A stretch of DNA of 64,000 bases from positions 1 through 64,000 of the forward strand of contig JANBPK010000785.1 in NCBI GenBank assembly GCA_027579435.1, given 5' to 3'. The notes below the pieces were generated by a model that saw only the letters and a program-made list of their open reading frames with translations, was not told the origin of the DNA and searched no databases. Position numbers and translations under genes: made by a program. This document shows positions 1 to 11,470 of this stretch, one piece after another. This DNA comes from Candolleomyces eurysporus (lineage: Eukaryota > Basidiomycota > Agaricomycetes > Agaricales > Psathyrellaceae). Each line of letters opens with the position of its first letter. The first letter of the stretch is position 1.

Positions 1-438
1 AAGGTGCTTGATGGGTTTGGTGTCAAGTGGACGAACCTTGATCCGCTGAGGGTCGTCGAGGACCCCCCTTCCGAGTCGGAGGATGGTGTGGCTGCGACCG
101 CAGAAGGGAGGGCTGGCGACGACCTCTCGGAGAAGGTCCAGTGGAGGGCTATACTAGTTGGGATTAAGCCTGGCACGCTTACTCGTGAAAAGGGTGCGGA
201 GGTCGTGAGGGAGTGCAAGGAGTTGCTGGAGAGGTGTGGGGTAGATGACGTTGAGTGTTTGATTCATGAGATTCAGCTCTGGGGGGCTGGGGCCACTTGA
301 GTCTGCGGGTCGTGCTCAGCCTGGAATATCGGGGACTCGAGGATCCATCGGGCTTATTAGTGCTACCCCAAGTGCTGGAGAAGCTTGTCGCGGTGAGCTT
401 TGTTTTTATGTTGATGAAAATGACAGAGCACTCACTTG
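1..438 (+). pseudogene. 3' part of truncated unknown fungal gene, copy 1
   Basis: The frame is open at the left edge and reads VLDGFGVKW...TNLDPLRVVE, then WRAILVGIKPGTLTREKG and VECLIHEI, before a stop at 298-300. The same blocks occur in the copy at 6008-6662. Just before the stop a run of six G lets another frame take over (to 438, ...GISGTRGSIGLISATPSAG...ELCFYVDEND), which looks like the natural continuation, so a one-base frame break is likely. From memory, relatives in other basidiomycetes continue into a trypsin-like-looking domain, which is missing here. Function is unknown. It lies downstream of GTPase copy 1 on the opposite strand, as the second copy does for GTPase copy 2, which supports a shared duplication. 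Confidence 0.55.
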
Positions 439-654
439 ATTCGCTTGGGTAGAGCTCTAGCTATCGCTACTGCACGTTCGTTACATCTGATTACGTTGTT
501 CTTTTCGTTCTCCTTCGTTCGTTTACTTTGCTCAGTTGCGGAGCGGGAGGTTTTAATTCCTTCAAATTATGCATAATCCGTAACCATGGCTCGGCCATAT
601 TATTGTGGACAATCTGAACGAGCCCGAAGTCATGATCCTTTTCTCTTTAAATCC

Positions 655-1064
655 CTAGTAACACTCTTGAGTACCCAGAAAGTACGAGCTATCATCAGCC
701 AAGTTTGAGGCTCGCAACTTGCCATCCGCTTTGTAGACATACGCTAGAATTCTTGACTCGTCTTCACCCCAAAAGAGTGGGTTTGCGCAGCAATCCCATC
801 CAGCTAGCTTTGAATAGTTCATTTCTCTCTCGCCAAGTTGAAATATCCGCTTTAAACCGAGCCCACTGTAAGTAAGTAATGGACAAAATGCCCTCATAGA
901 AACCGAGTCGAATCCGGTCCCAAGGACTGGCAAGTACGCATACCAAGCACTATCGCTTCGTCAACATGGGACAGACACCCACCTTTGTCCATATGACAAT
1001 AAGGAGAATAAGATTATTTGCAACGCAAGTCATAAGTGCGTAGAAGAAACGGAAAGGAGCACTC
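655..1064 (-). other. possible small gene or gene remnant
   Basis: On the minus strand an ATG near 1064 opens MSAPFRFFYALMTCVANN followed by a hydrophobic stretch. After a frame change a 90-residue frame runs from 933 to 655 and ends ...SSYFLGTQECY. The matching stretch beside GTPase copy 2 (7100-7216) is broken by stops. I do not recognise the product. It may be a remnant or only 3' flank of the GTPase. The rest of 439-1150 shows no gene. Confidence 0.2.
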
Positions 1065-1152
1065 ATAGATTGCGAAAAACTGAGATATTTACATGAGCAT
1101 CGATGATACTTTGACAAGAATTCAACCATAGAATGATGACCGATACAACGAA

Positions 1153-1205
1153 TACCACAGGTGACATGAGCCAGTGTCCGTAAGACATCGTGGGCACCTG
1201 TGGTA
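1153..1205 (-). promoter_or_regulatory. 3' hairpin of Mx-like copy 1
   Basis: Perfect 11-bp inverted arms TACCACAGGTG (1153-1163) and CACCTGTGGTA (1195-1205) enclose a 31-nt loop. The element begins 37 nt after the codon aligning with the stop of copy 3. Flanks are shared with the hairpins of copies 2, 3 and 4, so it is probably a 3' UTR or processing element. Confidence 0.75.
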
Positions 1206-1263
1206 CGCGCTTCGGCCAGACTGCTACCCAAAATCCAGACCCCAATTCAGTGGATCTAANTTT

Positions 1264-4098
1264 TTAGTTTTTTTTCCCTCCTTTTCTTCTTTCCTTTCCT
1301 GGACGTTGCTGCCCGATTACCGGAGACGGCGCGATCCAAAGAAAGCCAAGGTCAGGCCCGGAGGTGCGGTATTCCGCAAGTCTCGTCTTGATCTTCGTCA
1401 ACTGAGTTATCCTCTGATTGAGGTGTGTGCGTTGCCTGCTGATGTGAGGGTCCTCGCCGAGCAGGCCATCGAGTCGTTCACGAGAAAGAGGTGGAATCTT
1501 CTCAATTAGGCATTCTTCCAACCGCATGGCGAGTTTGCTGTGCCATTCTTCTTCGATACAGAGAACGACAACGTCGATGAACCGCTGGAGTTCGGATGGG
1601 TATGTTAAATTGTTTCCTCGTTTACTATGGGAGAAGGTTGGATCACTGACCGCTGATGCAATCTGGAAGTAGGCGTGGATGTCTGCCATAACTCTGTGTT
1701 CATCGCTAGGAGTCTGATTATTGCCGTATATCTGGCTAAGCCATGTGCTTCGATCTTGATTGAATCGGTCAAGGTTTTCGGTGCGAAGCGGCGAACCGTT
1801 CTCCATATTGAATTTCTTTTTCAGCATCTCCGTAACCTTTGCTCGCAACGCTGTTTCTTCCTGCTTAATAACTGTCCTGTTGGAGACAGTTTAGTCAGGA
1901 AAACATGGCCCGGTAAGCATCAGGGTACTCACTCGACGAAGGAAAGCAGCCTGAAAAATCGACCGAAATACTCCGGTTCGCGGACGAGCGAACGGATGAG
2001 ATCGAGAGTGTTCTTCGAGATATCGTTGAAGCAGCGCGTCAGCGGGTCTTCCCAATGCTCAATATGTTGCAAAATGATGTCCTTTGTCGCTTCGAATGGA
2101 ACGTAGCCGGGCAGCTCCCACGTTCGATGCCTGCAAACCAAGTGTGCGTCAGTATATCCCAACGGGCGATGAAGAGCCTTACGCTCGAACTGTCTCCTGA
2201 ACATCGGCGACATAGATAGGACTTAGGGGAGCAGGCTTCGTGACCGATGATGCAGGAACAGAAGGGACCGAGGGCACAGCCGGAGCTGGGCGAGTGCCAG
2301 ACCATTGGAGGTTGGGGGTCGTCTTCTTAATCTCGTTCTTGAAAACCTCGTATCGAGCTTGGTTCTTATGGATAAAATCCTTCTTCTGAGTTCCAGTAAT
2401 CGTGCCCTGGAGTGCCTTGCAAAACGCCGCTACGCGAAGCAAGATGACACTGATAGGGTTGCTTACTGTGAAAGGCGCCGGCAGTCGACTCAACAGCTTC
2501 TTGTCAGTGTCCAGGATGGTGTCCACTCTCTTTTTGATATCCGGTAAGCTGGACGCGGAGGTCAGTCGTGTCGACCTTGGGCAATGCACATACACATGCA
2601 GGGGAATACCCTTACTTGTTCTCGATCAAGCCTATCAGTAACCTGCTCGTGTTCTCGACAAAATTCCGCATCCCGAGACGTGACTGGTCGTCGAGACTCT
2701 TCCAAGGCTCGGTAGTCCTGTGAAACGTCTTCTCCAGAGCTTCCAACTCGGATCGTGAATGCCCCGCTTCTCGATCCTTATCCGTGGGGAGCTTGACGCA
2801 ATAGTAACCGTGCCTCAAGTTCGACGATGTTCCTTCGAGAATGAGTTTCCACTTGTCCAACGAGGACGTGTTCCCCGGAGTAAGCATGTCCGGTTTAGTG
2901 CCAACGCCTAAAGATTAAGCTGAGAATCTTAAGCGCCAGTGAAACGAAAGCTGACGTTTACCGATGGTTCGAAGGCCTTTTGGATCCGCCTGGGTAGCGA
3001 GCTCGAACGCACCTTGGTTCTCGAAATCGTCTAAGAGAGCTATAGTATCGAATAAGCACGAAGAGGCGAGCCGACCTGTCATTGGAACAGTCACGACGAT
3101 GAGAGTGTTCTTATTCTTGATATAGAGTTCCGTAAGTTTCTTGACAAAGGGTATCACCTCCGTGTCTGTACTATGATGCTGTATTATCCCTGCCGACGTC
3201 ACATAGGTAAGTGGAACAATCAGGCTGTAGCTCATTTTACTCACCGGGAAGATCGACGAAGCTTAAATCGGCTCCATCGGGATCCCGGATGAGGACCTCG
3301 ACCTTATTCCACGAAAAAGGGAGCATCACAGTTTGCAATCCCTTGATTTCTTCTCGGCTCTTGTTATGGAATTCCTGGGGTCGGGCCTGAGGAGTAAGGA
3401 TCGCCGCTTGGGCACGCCTCAACCACAATTCGACGTCTTTCGGGTCATAAATCGTCGGGAATGGGACCTCTCTTGAGAGGCTCAGGGGCGTTCCTTTATC
3501 GTCGTATTGGAATCGAAGGGTGATCGTGCAAGACCAGGGTCCCGATCCCCTCATTATCGTGCACTGCATAGGACATCTAGTGGATTTTCGAGTTAATTTG
3601 CATTGTGTCAGCCGGCAACGCAACTCACCTCGTGCAGGTTCCGCTGTCTCGAGGAACTGCGATCTAATCCAGACAAGTTAGTGATTATTTCTCATGTCAT
3701 ACACGTCGATAAAACATTACACCAGTAGCGGCTTCAACAAGAGAACTCTTCCCAGCTAAGAGGAAGACGGTGAGTTAAAGGTGTCGGTGCGACATAACCC
3801 GTGACGAACCAGATTGGTTGCCGATAAAGGCCATTCGTGGAATATCTAAATCGAATTGCTCTCCTCTGTCACGAACGTGAGCAAATCTTGTAGGAAAAGA
3901 GAATACGGAAACCAAGCGTTTGCCTACCCAAGAGCGGTGAGATCGTTTGCTAAGCTGATCAGCATCCTCGATCTTTGGCTGTACTCGCTATCGAGGAGAT
4001 GGCTGTCTTGGCCAGCGGAGCTGGCCTGACGATCTGAAGCCAGACCATCTTCGCCTATCGAGAGGGGGGGGTCCAGGGGGTTGGTTGGCACCAGGCAT
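1264..4098 (-). CDS. Mx/dynamin-like large GTPase, copy 1
   Basis: Twelve exons run from an ATG at 4098. In order: a bundle-signalling helix (SEYSQRSRMLISLANDL), the P-loop GNQSAGKSS split by an intron, a G2 block PRDSGTCTRCP, G3 DLPG and G4 TKPD. A stalk (LPGYVPFEATKDIILQH, KKFNMENGSPLRTENLDRF) and a GTPase effector domain near the end (CIEEEWHSKLAMRLEECL) follow. TKPD and the lack of PH and Pro-rich domains fit the Mx branch of dynamins: GTP-driven self-assembling machines. The ATG frame and the helix frame differ across a run of eight C; seven would restore the frame. The end is disturbed: after RLAEY the frame runs into an unusual basic tail and stops beside an N at 1260. The codon matching the stop of copy 3 is TGG (1242-1244). 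Closest relative is copy 2. Confidence 0.85.
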
Positions 4099-4202
4099 AG
4101 CGAGTGGATACGAGGTGAGAAGGATGACGCCCCCAATACAAGTCTCGGCCACAAAGAGAATCCGACCAAATATGACATTCCAGGTGAGCAAATCTGCTCT
4201 GT

Positions 4203-4290
4203 GTAGGATAGACGCCCACTGGAAAGATAAGAACCACGTCAGGTGAACATCTTTTGCCTCATGTCGACGCCCATCACAGACTCGAGGCTG
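4203..4290 (-). promoter_or_regulatory. conserved upstream block of Mx-like copy 1
   Basis: About 105-190 bp upstream of the ATG lies a block shared with copies 2 and 4, and partly with copy 3. Read on the gene strand it has CACCTGACGTGG (4234-4245) followed by TTCTTATCTTTCCAGTGGGC. TGACGT is the half site of CRE/bZIP elements. This is probably promoter or 5' leader; the factor is unknown. Confidence 0.5.
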
Positions 4291-4798
4291 CTTCCGCAGC
4301 TGACTATGACGAAGAGAAGCGAACAGCTTGGTTCTGACCAGTACTGCGTGCTACCTCCTCGTTACGATCTGAAGCAGGTATTCATTTTTCTGGATGCGGG
4401 GTTGTGATATCATCATCTCATTCCAATGTCGATTCACAGCAGAGAAACTTACCAGCTGATCGGGTATTTGACTCCGTTCTCACAGTAACACCGCTCGAAA
4501 GGGGCCTACCGTTATTTTGATGGCCTTCAAAATTATTACCCTTTCTGCGCCTACTCGATAATCGATAATCAACGACGGAATCTTACTGACATCTGGCTGT
4601 TGAGATTTCGAATCGAATCTGGAAGCAGATAGTTGTGAGTGCCTGCTCTCTGATCGTTCGAGCGTCATAAACTCATTATATTGTTAGATATTGATACATA
4701 CATATAGACAGCATACGACATGGCTCCAGCTACAAGCAAGACGGACAGCAGCATGAGGTGAAAAGAATACTAGAAACCTGAAGGATGGATAATCGGAC

Positions 4799-4864
4799 CC
4801 AGCGACAGGACGAGCAGCATTCCCAGCGGGAGTCACGGCGGAAGCAACCGAAGCGGATGACGGT
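4799..4864 (-). pseudogene. relic of exon 7 of the charged-protein gene
   Basis: The minus strand reads RPSSASVASAVTPAGNAARP between an AG and a GT site and is exactly 66 nt long. It matches exon 7 (12661-12596) of the gene at 12137-14342. Downstream, 4612-4740 also matches the stretch 11990-12090. The other exons are missing, so this is the truncated end of the segmental duplication. Confidence 0.6.
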
Positions 4865-4939
4865 CTAGTATTTAAACTTGCAAATGATGATTCTAAAGTC
4901 GGGCAAGTTATACCTGCCTACCTTGGCACTCTCGGCACA

Positions 4940-5840
4940 TACCTCGATGTATGGCCGCGGTAGCTGCTGCACCGACGGTCTAGCACCACCACCATATTCT
5001 CGCACCAAAAGCAATTGCACAACTTGTATGCTCTTGAATCCATGATCTAAATACGACCCTTGTCATGGATAGACTCATTGGACGACCTCAACATGCATGA
5101 AGGTATCCCTCCTTTTGGAGAATCGCTGAATTCTTGTGCGTCGTATTTTCAGGGTTATTGGACTGCTCAATTATATCTTGAGGAGCACCGATCTTCCAAA
5201 AAACGTGAAGACATCCTTCTTTGTGGTGTGACTTACTTTCAGGTATATTTGCATTGCTCACTCGAACCTTGAGGCCCTATTCCCAATCAAAGCTGGTCGA
5301 TTGGTCTTTCGGTGCCGCAATGAGTCTGCAGTTAACCGGTCGAGCCGTCTCTCCCGAATTTATCGATCAGTCCCGCGCCCAGTTCCACTCGATGTATTCT
5401 AACTACCCCTTTTCGCTGTCTTGCAGGAGTGGTTTTGGCGGAGACGAAAGGAGGCTCGCCACCGGATGCCGCTACGGAGACGTGGTCATAGTCTCTAGCG
5501 AGCCACGTCTATACCTATTCCGTTGGGTCTTTTAGCTAAGCCACGCCTCTGTGGTAGTAGCTGCAGCAGGAGCGGCTGCCCACGACCGCCATACTCTCGC
5601 CTCAACAATAACGATGCAGCCGCTCGTGTCATATCCTCTGTAGTAATCCGTGATCATGGAGTGCGGATGGCTTGGCCTACATGAGGGTATCTGAATTAAG
5701 GCCACTTTGTTGCGTTTTCAGAATGATATGAAGTGCTCACTCAGACATCGAGTACTAATTTCATTGCCAGTTGGAAATCGAACGGTTGGTGATTGGTGCC
5801 GCAAGGAGTTGGATCGCTGCAACGAGAGGATCGATCGGGT
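4940..5840. repeat. degenerate direct repeat, offset about 0.6 kb
   Basis: Blocks near 4950-5025, 5085-5150 and 5290-5350 recur near 5551-5630, 5680-5735 and 5770-5830 in the same order and orientation. Shared cues are GGTAGCTGCTGCACC / GTAGCTGCAGCAGGAG, the CATG..AGGTATC.CT blocks and GTGCCGCAA.GAG. No gene was found in 4870-5870. Confidence 0.5.
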
Positions 5841-5877
5841 CGATGCCGCAACCAGTCAGCCTCAGTTCTCAACGAGT

Positions 5878-5885
5878 ATAAAATC
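5878..5885 (+). promoter_or_regulatory. TATA box
   Basis: TATAAAAT lies about 130 bp before the ATG at 6008 and is followed by a CT-rich stretch, a common layout for fungal promoters. Confidence 0.5.
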
Positions 5886-6007
5886 CCGTCCAGTGAGTGT
5901 TTCTCTCTTTCTCTCTCTTAGGCACCCCGCTCCTACTCTCGCAGCCAGCGCTTCTCGAGAAACAACACGTTCAATACAACGACTACCGTTCTTATCTTCA
6001 CCTCGCT

Positions 6008-6662
6008 ATGTCCCAACAATCGACAATCACTCCCCCGCTACCACCACCACCTCCCCCTCGCGTCATCAGTGAAGAGGAGGCCATACACTTCTGGACCAAG
6101 AGCCCAAGCAGACCTCTCAAACTAATCGCTCGATCCAATTCGTCAACCCGCCCTTGGGTCCCGGGCACCGAACACTACCTTAATGTCGTCGACCGTCATC
6201 CGGGTTTGATCGCCTTCTNGGGAGGGGGGTTCGCCTACTCGAGCTCCCAATGGTGCCGGGTTTCTGGAGATGATCAAGATCCTCGACGCGTTGGGCGTGA
6301 TGTGGACGAGCCTTGATCCTGTCAGGATTGTCGAGGAGCCCGCGGCGGACTCGAAGAAGAAGAACAGGTCGAACCCAGCTCAGGTTAGCTGGGCATCAGA
6401 GAGCTCGGAGCCATTGACGCAATGGAGGGTTATACTCATTGGCGTTCTCCCCGGCTCGCTCACCCGCCAACGTGGTGTTGAAGTTGTCAGCGTATGTAAG
6501 AAGTTGCTGGAGAGGCATGGGGTTCATGAGGTCGAGTGTTTGATCCATGAGCTCCCGCCGCCCCCCTGGACCTCGAGCGATTCTAGAAGAGGCGTTGAGG
6601 TTGAAATTGAGAGGCGGATAATTTGGGATGGAAGCCGAGGACCCGACATCGGACTGCTATAG
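6008..6662 (+). pseudogene. truncated unknown fungal gene, copy 2
   Basis: The ATG opens MSQQSTITPPL, a proline run, then VISEEEAIHFWTKSPSRPLK and EHYLNVVDRHPGLIAF. An N at 6220 breaks the frame. The next frame has MIKILDALGVMWTSLDPVRI, WRVILIGVLPGSLTRQRG and VECLIHEL, all shared with copy 1. It then ends at 6660-6662, where the matching copy reads ISGTRGSIGLI, so the C-terminal domain I expect for the family is absent. The 5' half is well formed with a TATA box, so a short protein could still be made if the N break is an assembly error. Function unknown. The stretch 6663-7300 shows no supported gene. Confidence 0.5.
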
Positions 6663-7313
6663 CGCGCAGTGTTCCCCAATGTCAGAGACTTGAGACATTC
6701 GTGGTGGGTTTCCGCTTGTACCGCCGAATTACTGGGGGAGCTGATGTTCTTTGAACAGGACTTACCACCACCACCGCCGGGCGCCTGAAATTTTTTCGTT
6801 GCATAGTCTGATTAAATATTTTTTCCCCGTTCTATTTCGGGATCTTACTTCGCTCGCGCATTTTACCCAGTCGCGGAGTGAAGCAGGAATCTGTAGTCTC
6901 CTTGTACTATTTTCTATGATGCACAGTCATGAATTAGCCCATAGCATGGATGATCCCAATAAACTTGAAGCCACTGGAAAAATGCCGACCTCTTGTGCCC
7001 TAACTAAGCAGTCTCTCTTGATTCACATGTCCCGACGCAGAAACGAACGCATGATTCAACTTTCGCCTGAAATTACGAAGACAGGGAAATAGGTAGTGGA
7101 ATGGGGCACAGGCAGGAGATGATGATGGCTGTGAACAAGACGTGTCCGCATGCCAGTCAGGAGAATGAGATGATTTGCAGTATTAATGCAGATCACAAGT
7201 TGGTGCAAGAAAAAGGAGCACTCATAAATTTCGGAAACGATTGAGATATTTACGTGAGCATTGATGGCACTTCGACAAGATTAAAGCCATGAAATGACGA
7301 CCGATACAACGAA

Positions 7314-7366
7314 TACCACAGGTGACATGAACCAGTGCCCGGACGACATCGTAGGCACCTGTGGTA
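7314..7366 (-). promoter_or_regulatory. 3' hairpin of Mx-like copy 2
   Basis: Arms TACCACAGGTG (7314-7324) and CACCTGTGGTA (7356-7366) pair perfectly around a 31-nt loop. Flanks match copy 1. Here it lies about 0.5 kb past the last recognised codon of the extended tail, so either the tail continues or the tail region was inserted between coding region and hairpin. Confidence 0.7.
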
Positions 7367-7892
7367 CGCGTTTCGGCCAGATCGCCACCCAAATCTTAGA
7401 TCCTGATACAGTGGACGCAAGTCTGCCCCCTCCAAGGGTACCCGGTGTAATCAACTCCCTCGGCGAGGTCCAGGGTTGGGCTCGCCCACAGGATCCTACC
7501 TCAGACACGGCATGGTGCCAGTGGAACGTCACTCTGCGGTGAAGTTTTGAACTCTCGCCTCGAGTCCCCAACCCGCACTGGTGTTTTCACCACACGAAAA
7601 TAGTTACACGCAAAAATGTGTAGAACAAAGAGAACTGTAGACTATAGCTCTCTCAGGCTCTCGGCGTTCTCTACGAGCTTGTGGTATCAACAGCATCTTG
7701 ATGTTTAGGTGATTGAAGAAGAGCAGAAGCGCCGGAGTCTGTCTGACTCTTCTAGGAAATGGAGCCCAAAGAAGAAAAAAGAGGGTAGATATACGTTTAT
7801 ATCGGTAGACACTCCCAAGATACAGAAACTAATTGATGAATCGTACATACGTTTGGACAGAGGCTTCGGCTTATTCTTTGTCTTGATGCCCA

Positions 7893-8105
7893 TCACTTTG
7901 ACTCCTTGGCAGGAAGGTCACCCCAGAAACTCGTCAACAAACGGTTGAGACCTTCGGATGGTCTCTCTGGCTTTTTGGCCGCTTGACCCCAGAGACTTCC
8001 CAAGGGACGGTTAACACCTTCGGATGGTGCCTCTGGCACTTTGACGGGCTGACTCAAGAGACTCGCTGAGGGACGTTTAACACCTTCGGATGGTTCCCCC
8101 TCGGT
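7893..8105 (-). repeat. three 66-bp coding repeats in the GTPase tail
   Basis: Three units of 22 residues (PSEGVKRPSASLLSQ, PSEGVNRPLGSLWGQ, PSEGLNRLLTSFWGD) lie in tandem at the end of the copy 2 reading frame. Confidence 0.75.
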
Positions 8106-11100
8106 GCTTCTCATCTCTAACAACTTCTTACNTTTTTTTCTTTGCTGCTTTCTGTGCTTTCTTTGAGGCTTTCGATAGTGCTAGCTCGTGTTCTGGAGAC
8201 GGCTTACGTTCGGGAGGTAAGTCGCGTTCTGGAGATGCCTTGCGTTCTGGCAACGGCTCGTGTTCTGGAGATGGCTTGTGTTCTGGAGATGGCGCGCGTT
8301 CTGGAGATGGCGCGCGTTCTGGAGATGGCACATGTTCTGGAGATGGCGCGTGTTCTGGNGATGGCNCGTGNTCTGGNGATGGATCGTGTTCTGGGGATGG
8401 CTCTTTTTCTGGGGATGGATCGNTTTTCTGGGGATGGATCGTGTTCTGGGGATGGATCGCGTTCTGGCGATGGCTCGTCTTCTGACGATGGCTCGTCTTC
8501 TGGAGACAGCTCGATCCGGCGAGGGATAGGTTCAAACCTGGCGAGCGAGTATTCCGAAAGTCTCGTCTTAATAATTGTCAGCTGCGTTATCCTTCGATTG
8601 AGGTTGCTGCGTTGCTTGCTAACTTGAGGGTCCTCGCCGAGGAGAAGACTGAGTTGTTCACGAGGCATAGGCGGTATCTTCTCTATCAGACATTCTTCCA
8701 ACCGTACGGCGAGTTTATTGTGCCATTCTTCTTCGATACAGAGAACGATAACGTCGATGAAGCGCTGAAATTCGGATGTATGTCAGGTCGCTCCCTGATA
8801 TGTGAGAGGAGATTGCGTTACTGACTGTTGATGCAATCTGGAAGTAGGCGTGAATGTCTGCCATAATTTTATGTTCATCGCTACAACTCTGTTGAGAATT
8901 ATTCCCGTATATCTGCTTGAGCCATGCGGTTCGGCATTGATTGAATCGGTCAAGATCTTCAGTGCGAAGCGGGGAACCGTTCTCCATGCTAAACTTCTTC
9001 TTCAGTATCTCCGTAACTTTGGTCCGCAAGGCTGTTTCTTCCTGCTTGATAACTTTTCTGTTGGAGACAACTCAGTCGGGGGAACGGGCTGGGTTTGACC
9101 TGGTAGGCATGAGAGCACTCACTCGACGAAAGAGACGAGCTTAGAAAATCGACCGAAATACTCCGGTTCGCGGACGAGGGAATGAATGAGGTCGGAAGTG
9201 TTCTTCGAGATGTCGTTGAAGCAACGCGTCAATGGGTCTTCCCAGTGCTCAATATGTTGCAAAATGATATCCTTTGTTGCTTCGAACGGAACGTAACCGG
9301 GCAGCTCCCACGTTCGATGCCTGCAAATCAAGTATGCGTCAGTATATCCCGATGGGCAACGAAGGCCTTACGTTCGAACTGTCTCTTGAACATCGTCGAC
9401 ATAGCTAGGACCCAGGGGAGTAGGCTTCGTGGCGGATGATGCACGACCAGGAGGGGCCGGAGGTACAGCCAGAGCTGTGCGAGTGCCAGACCATTGGAGG
9501 TTGGGGGTCGTCTTCTTAATCTCGTTCTTGAAAACCTCGTATCGAGCTTGGTTTTTATGAATAAAATCTTTCTTCCGAGTTCCAGTAATCGTGCCCCGGA
9601 GTGCCTTGCAAAACGCCGCTGCACGGAGCAAGATGACAGCGATAGGGTTGTCTGCTGTGAAAAGCTCCGGCAGTCGACTCAACAGCCTCTTGTCAGTGTC
9701 CAGGATAGTGTCTACTCTCTTTTTGATATCCGGTAAGCTAGACGCGGAGGTCAGTCGTGTCGACCCTGGGCACACACACATGCAGGGGAATACCCTTACT
9801 TGTTCTCGATCAAGCCTATCAGCAACCTGCTCGTGTTCTCGACAAAATTCCGCATCCCGAGGCGAGACTTATTATTGAGGCTCTTCCAAGGCTCCGTTCT
9901 CCTGTGAAACGTCTTCTCCAGCGCTTCCAACTTGGATCGCGAATGACCCGCTTCTCGGTCCTTGTCTGTGGGCAGCTTCACGCAATAGTAACCGTGCCTC
10001 AAGTTCGACGATGTTCCTTCGAGAATGAGTTTCCACTTGTCCAAGGAGGACGTGTTCCCCGGAGTAAGCATATCCGGTTTAGTGCCAACACCTAAAGATA
10101 AAGCTGAGCATTTTGAGCACCAGTGAAACGAAAGCTCGCGTTTACCGATAGTTCGAAGGCCTTTCGGATCCGCCTGGGTAGCGAGCTCGAAGGCGCCTTG
10201 GTTCTCGAAATCGTCTAATGAAGGAGAATTAGCATCAAAACAACACCAAGACGGCGACCCAGACCTGTCATTGGAACAGTCACGACGATAAGAGTGTTTT
10301 TATTCTTGATATAGAGTTCCGTAAGTTTCTTGACGAAGGGTACCACCTCCGTGTCTGTACTATGATGCTGGATGATCCCTGCCAACGTCACACAGGTTAG
10401 TGGAACAATCAAACTGTAGCTCATGTTACTCACCCGGAAGATCGACGAAGCTTAAATCGGCTCCATCGGGATCCCGGATGAGGACCTCGACCTTATTCCA
10501 CGAAAAAGGGAGCATGACAGTTTGCAATCCCTTAAGCTCTTCTCGGCTCTTATCATGAAATTCCTGGGGTCGAGCCTGAGGAGTAAGGATCGCCGCTTGG
10601 GCACGCCTCAACCACAATTCGACGTCTTTCGGGTCATAAATCGTCGGGAATGGGACCTCTCTTGAGCGGTTCAGGGGCGTTCCCTTATCGTCGTATTGGA
10701 ATCGAAGCGTGATCGTACAAGACCAGGGTCCCGATCCCCTCATTATCGTGCACTGCATAGGACATCTAGTGGATTTTTGAGTCAATTTACATTGTGTCAG
10801 CCGGCAACGCAACTCACCTCGTGCAAGTTCCGCTGTCTCGAGGGACTGCGATCTAATCCAGAAAAGTTAGTCAGTATTTCTCAAATAATGCACGTCAATA
10901 AAACATTACGCCAGTAGCGGCCTCGACAAGAGAACTCTTCCCAGCTAAGAGGAAGACGGTGAGTTAACGGTGTCGGTGCGACATGACCCGTAACGAACCA
11001 GATTGGTTACCGATAAAGGCCATTCGCGGAATATCTAAATCGAATTGCTCTCCTCTGGGAAGAACGTGAGTAAACCTTGAAGGAAGGAACCAAGCGTTTG

Positions 11101-11276
11101 CCTACCCAAGAGCGGTGAGATCGTTCGCTAAGCTGATCAGCATCCTCGATCTTTGGCTGTACTCGCTATCGAGGAGATGACTGTCTTGCTTTGCAAAGCT
11201 GGTCCGACGATTTGTATCCAGTCCATCTTTGTCTATCGAGAGGGGGGGNTCCAGGGGGTTGGTTGGCACCGGGCAT
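7893..11276 (-). CDS. Mx/dynamin-like large GTPase with repetitive tail, copy 2
   Basis: The exon plan equals that of copy 1 from an ATG at 11276: helix SEYSQRSRMLISLANDL, P-loop, PRDSGTC, DLPG, TKPD, stalk, and GED (ECLIEKIPPMPREQLSLLL). An N sits in the C-run after the ATG (11249), where the frame changes. After RLSEY the protein does not stop. About 18 hexapeptides of the type SPEHEP/SPERAP follow, then a Lys/Ala-rich stretch (SKASKKAQKAAKKK), then three 22-residue repeats beginning PSEGV.RP. Two N bases (8423, 8132) account for the frame shifts within the tail. The tail start resembles the odd tail of copy 1. A disordered, phospho-site-rich tail is not usual for Mx proteins. A short basic exon may follow at 7705-7892. 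Confidence 0.8.
8190..8511 (-). repeat. 18-bp minisatellite encoding SPExxP repeats
   Basis: About 18 units of 18 bp, such as GTTCTGGAGATGGCGCGC on the plus strand, encode Ser-Pro-Glu-(His/Arg/Asp)-x-Pro on the minus strand. The period keeps the frame. Several N bases at 8359-8423 show that the assembly struggled here. Plus-strand open frames over it are shadows. Confidence 0.85.
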
Positions 11277-11381
11277 AGTGAGTAGATGCGAGGTGAGGAG
11301 GAGGATGAGGCGCCCAATGTATAAGGCTCAAGGCCACATGGAGAATACGACCAAAAATGGCATTCCAGGTCAGCAATAGGA

Positions 11382-11470
11382 TAGACACCCACTGGAAAGA
11401 TAAGAACCCCGTCAGCTGAACATCTTCTGCCTCATGTCGACTCCCGTCACAGACTCAAGGCTGCTTCCGC
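11382..11470 (-). promoter_or_regulatory. conserved upstream block of Mx-like copy 2
   Basis: It matches the copy 1 block (AGGATAGACACCCACTGGAA and AAGATAAGAA), but the CRE-like core is changed (CCCGTCAGCTG at 11408-11418). The stretch 11470-12136 holds a short frame (12085-11855, minus, MFLSVLLQARAMSN...) that I cannot support as a gene. Confidence 0.45.

Noticed and set aside
8190..8511. CRISPR-like array
   Set aside because: Units are 18 bp with no spacers, the frame is coding, and the host is a fungus.
8090..8627. Long plus-strand open frames rich in VLEMA or SGDG repeats
   Set aside because: They are shadows of the 18-bp minisatellite that codes SPExxP on the minus strand in continuity with the GED; any frame across an 18-bp repeat stays open.
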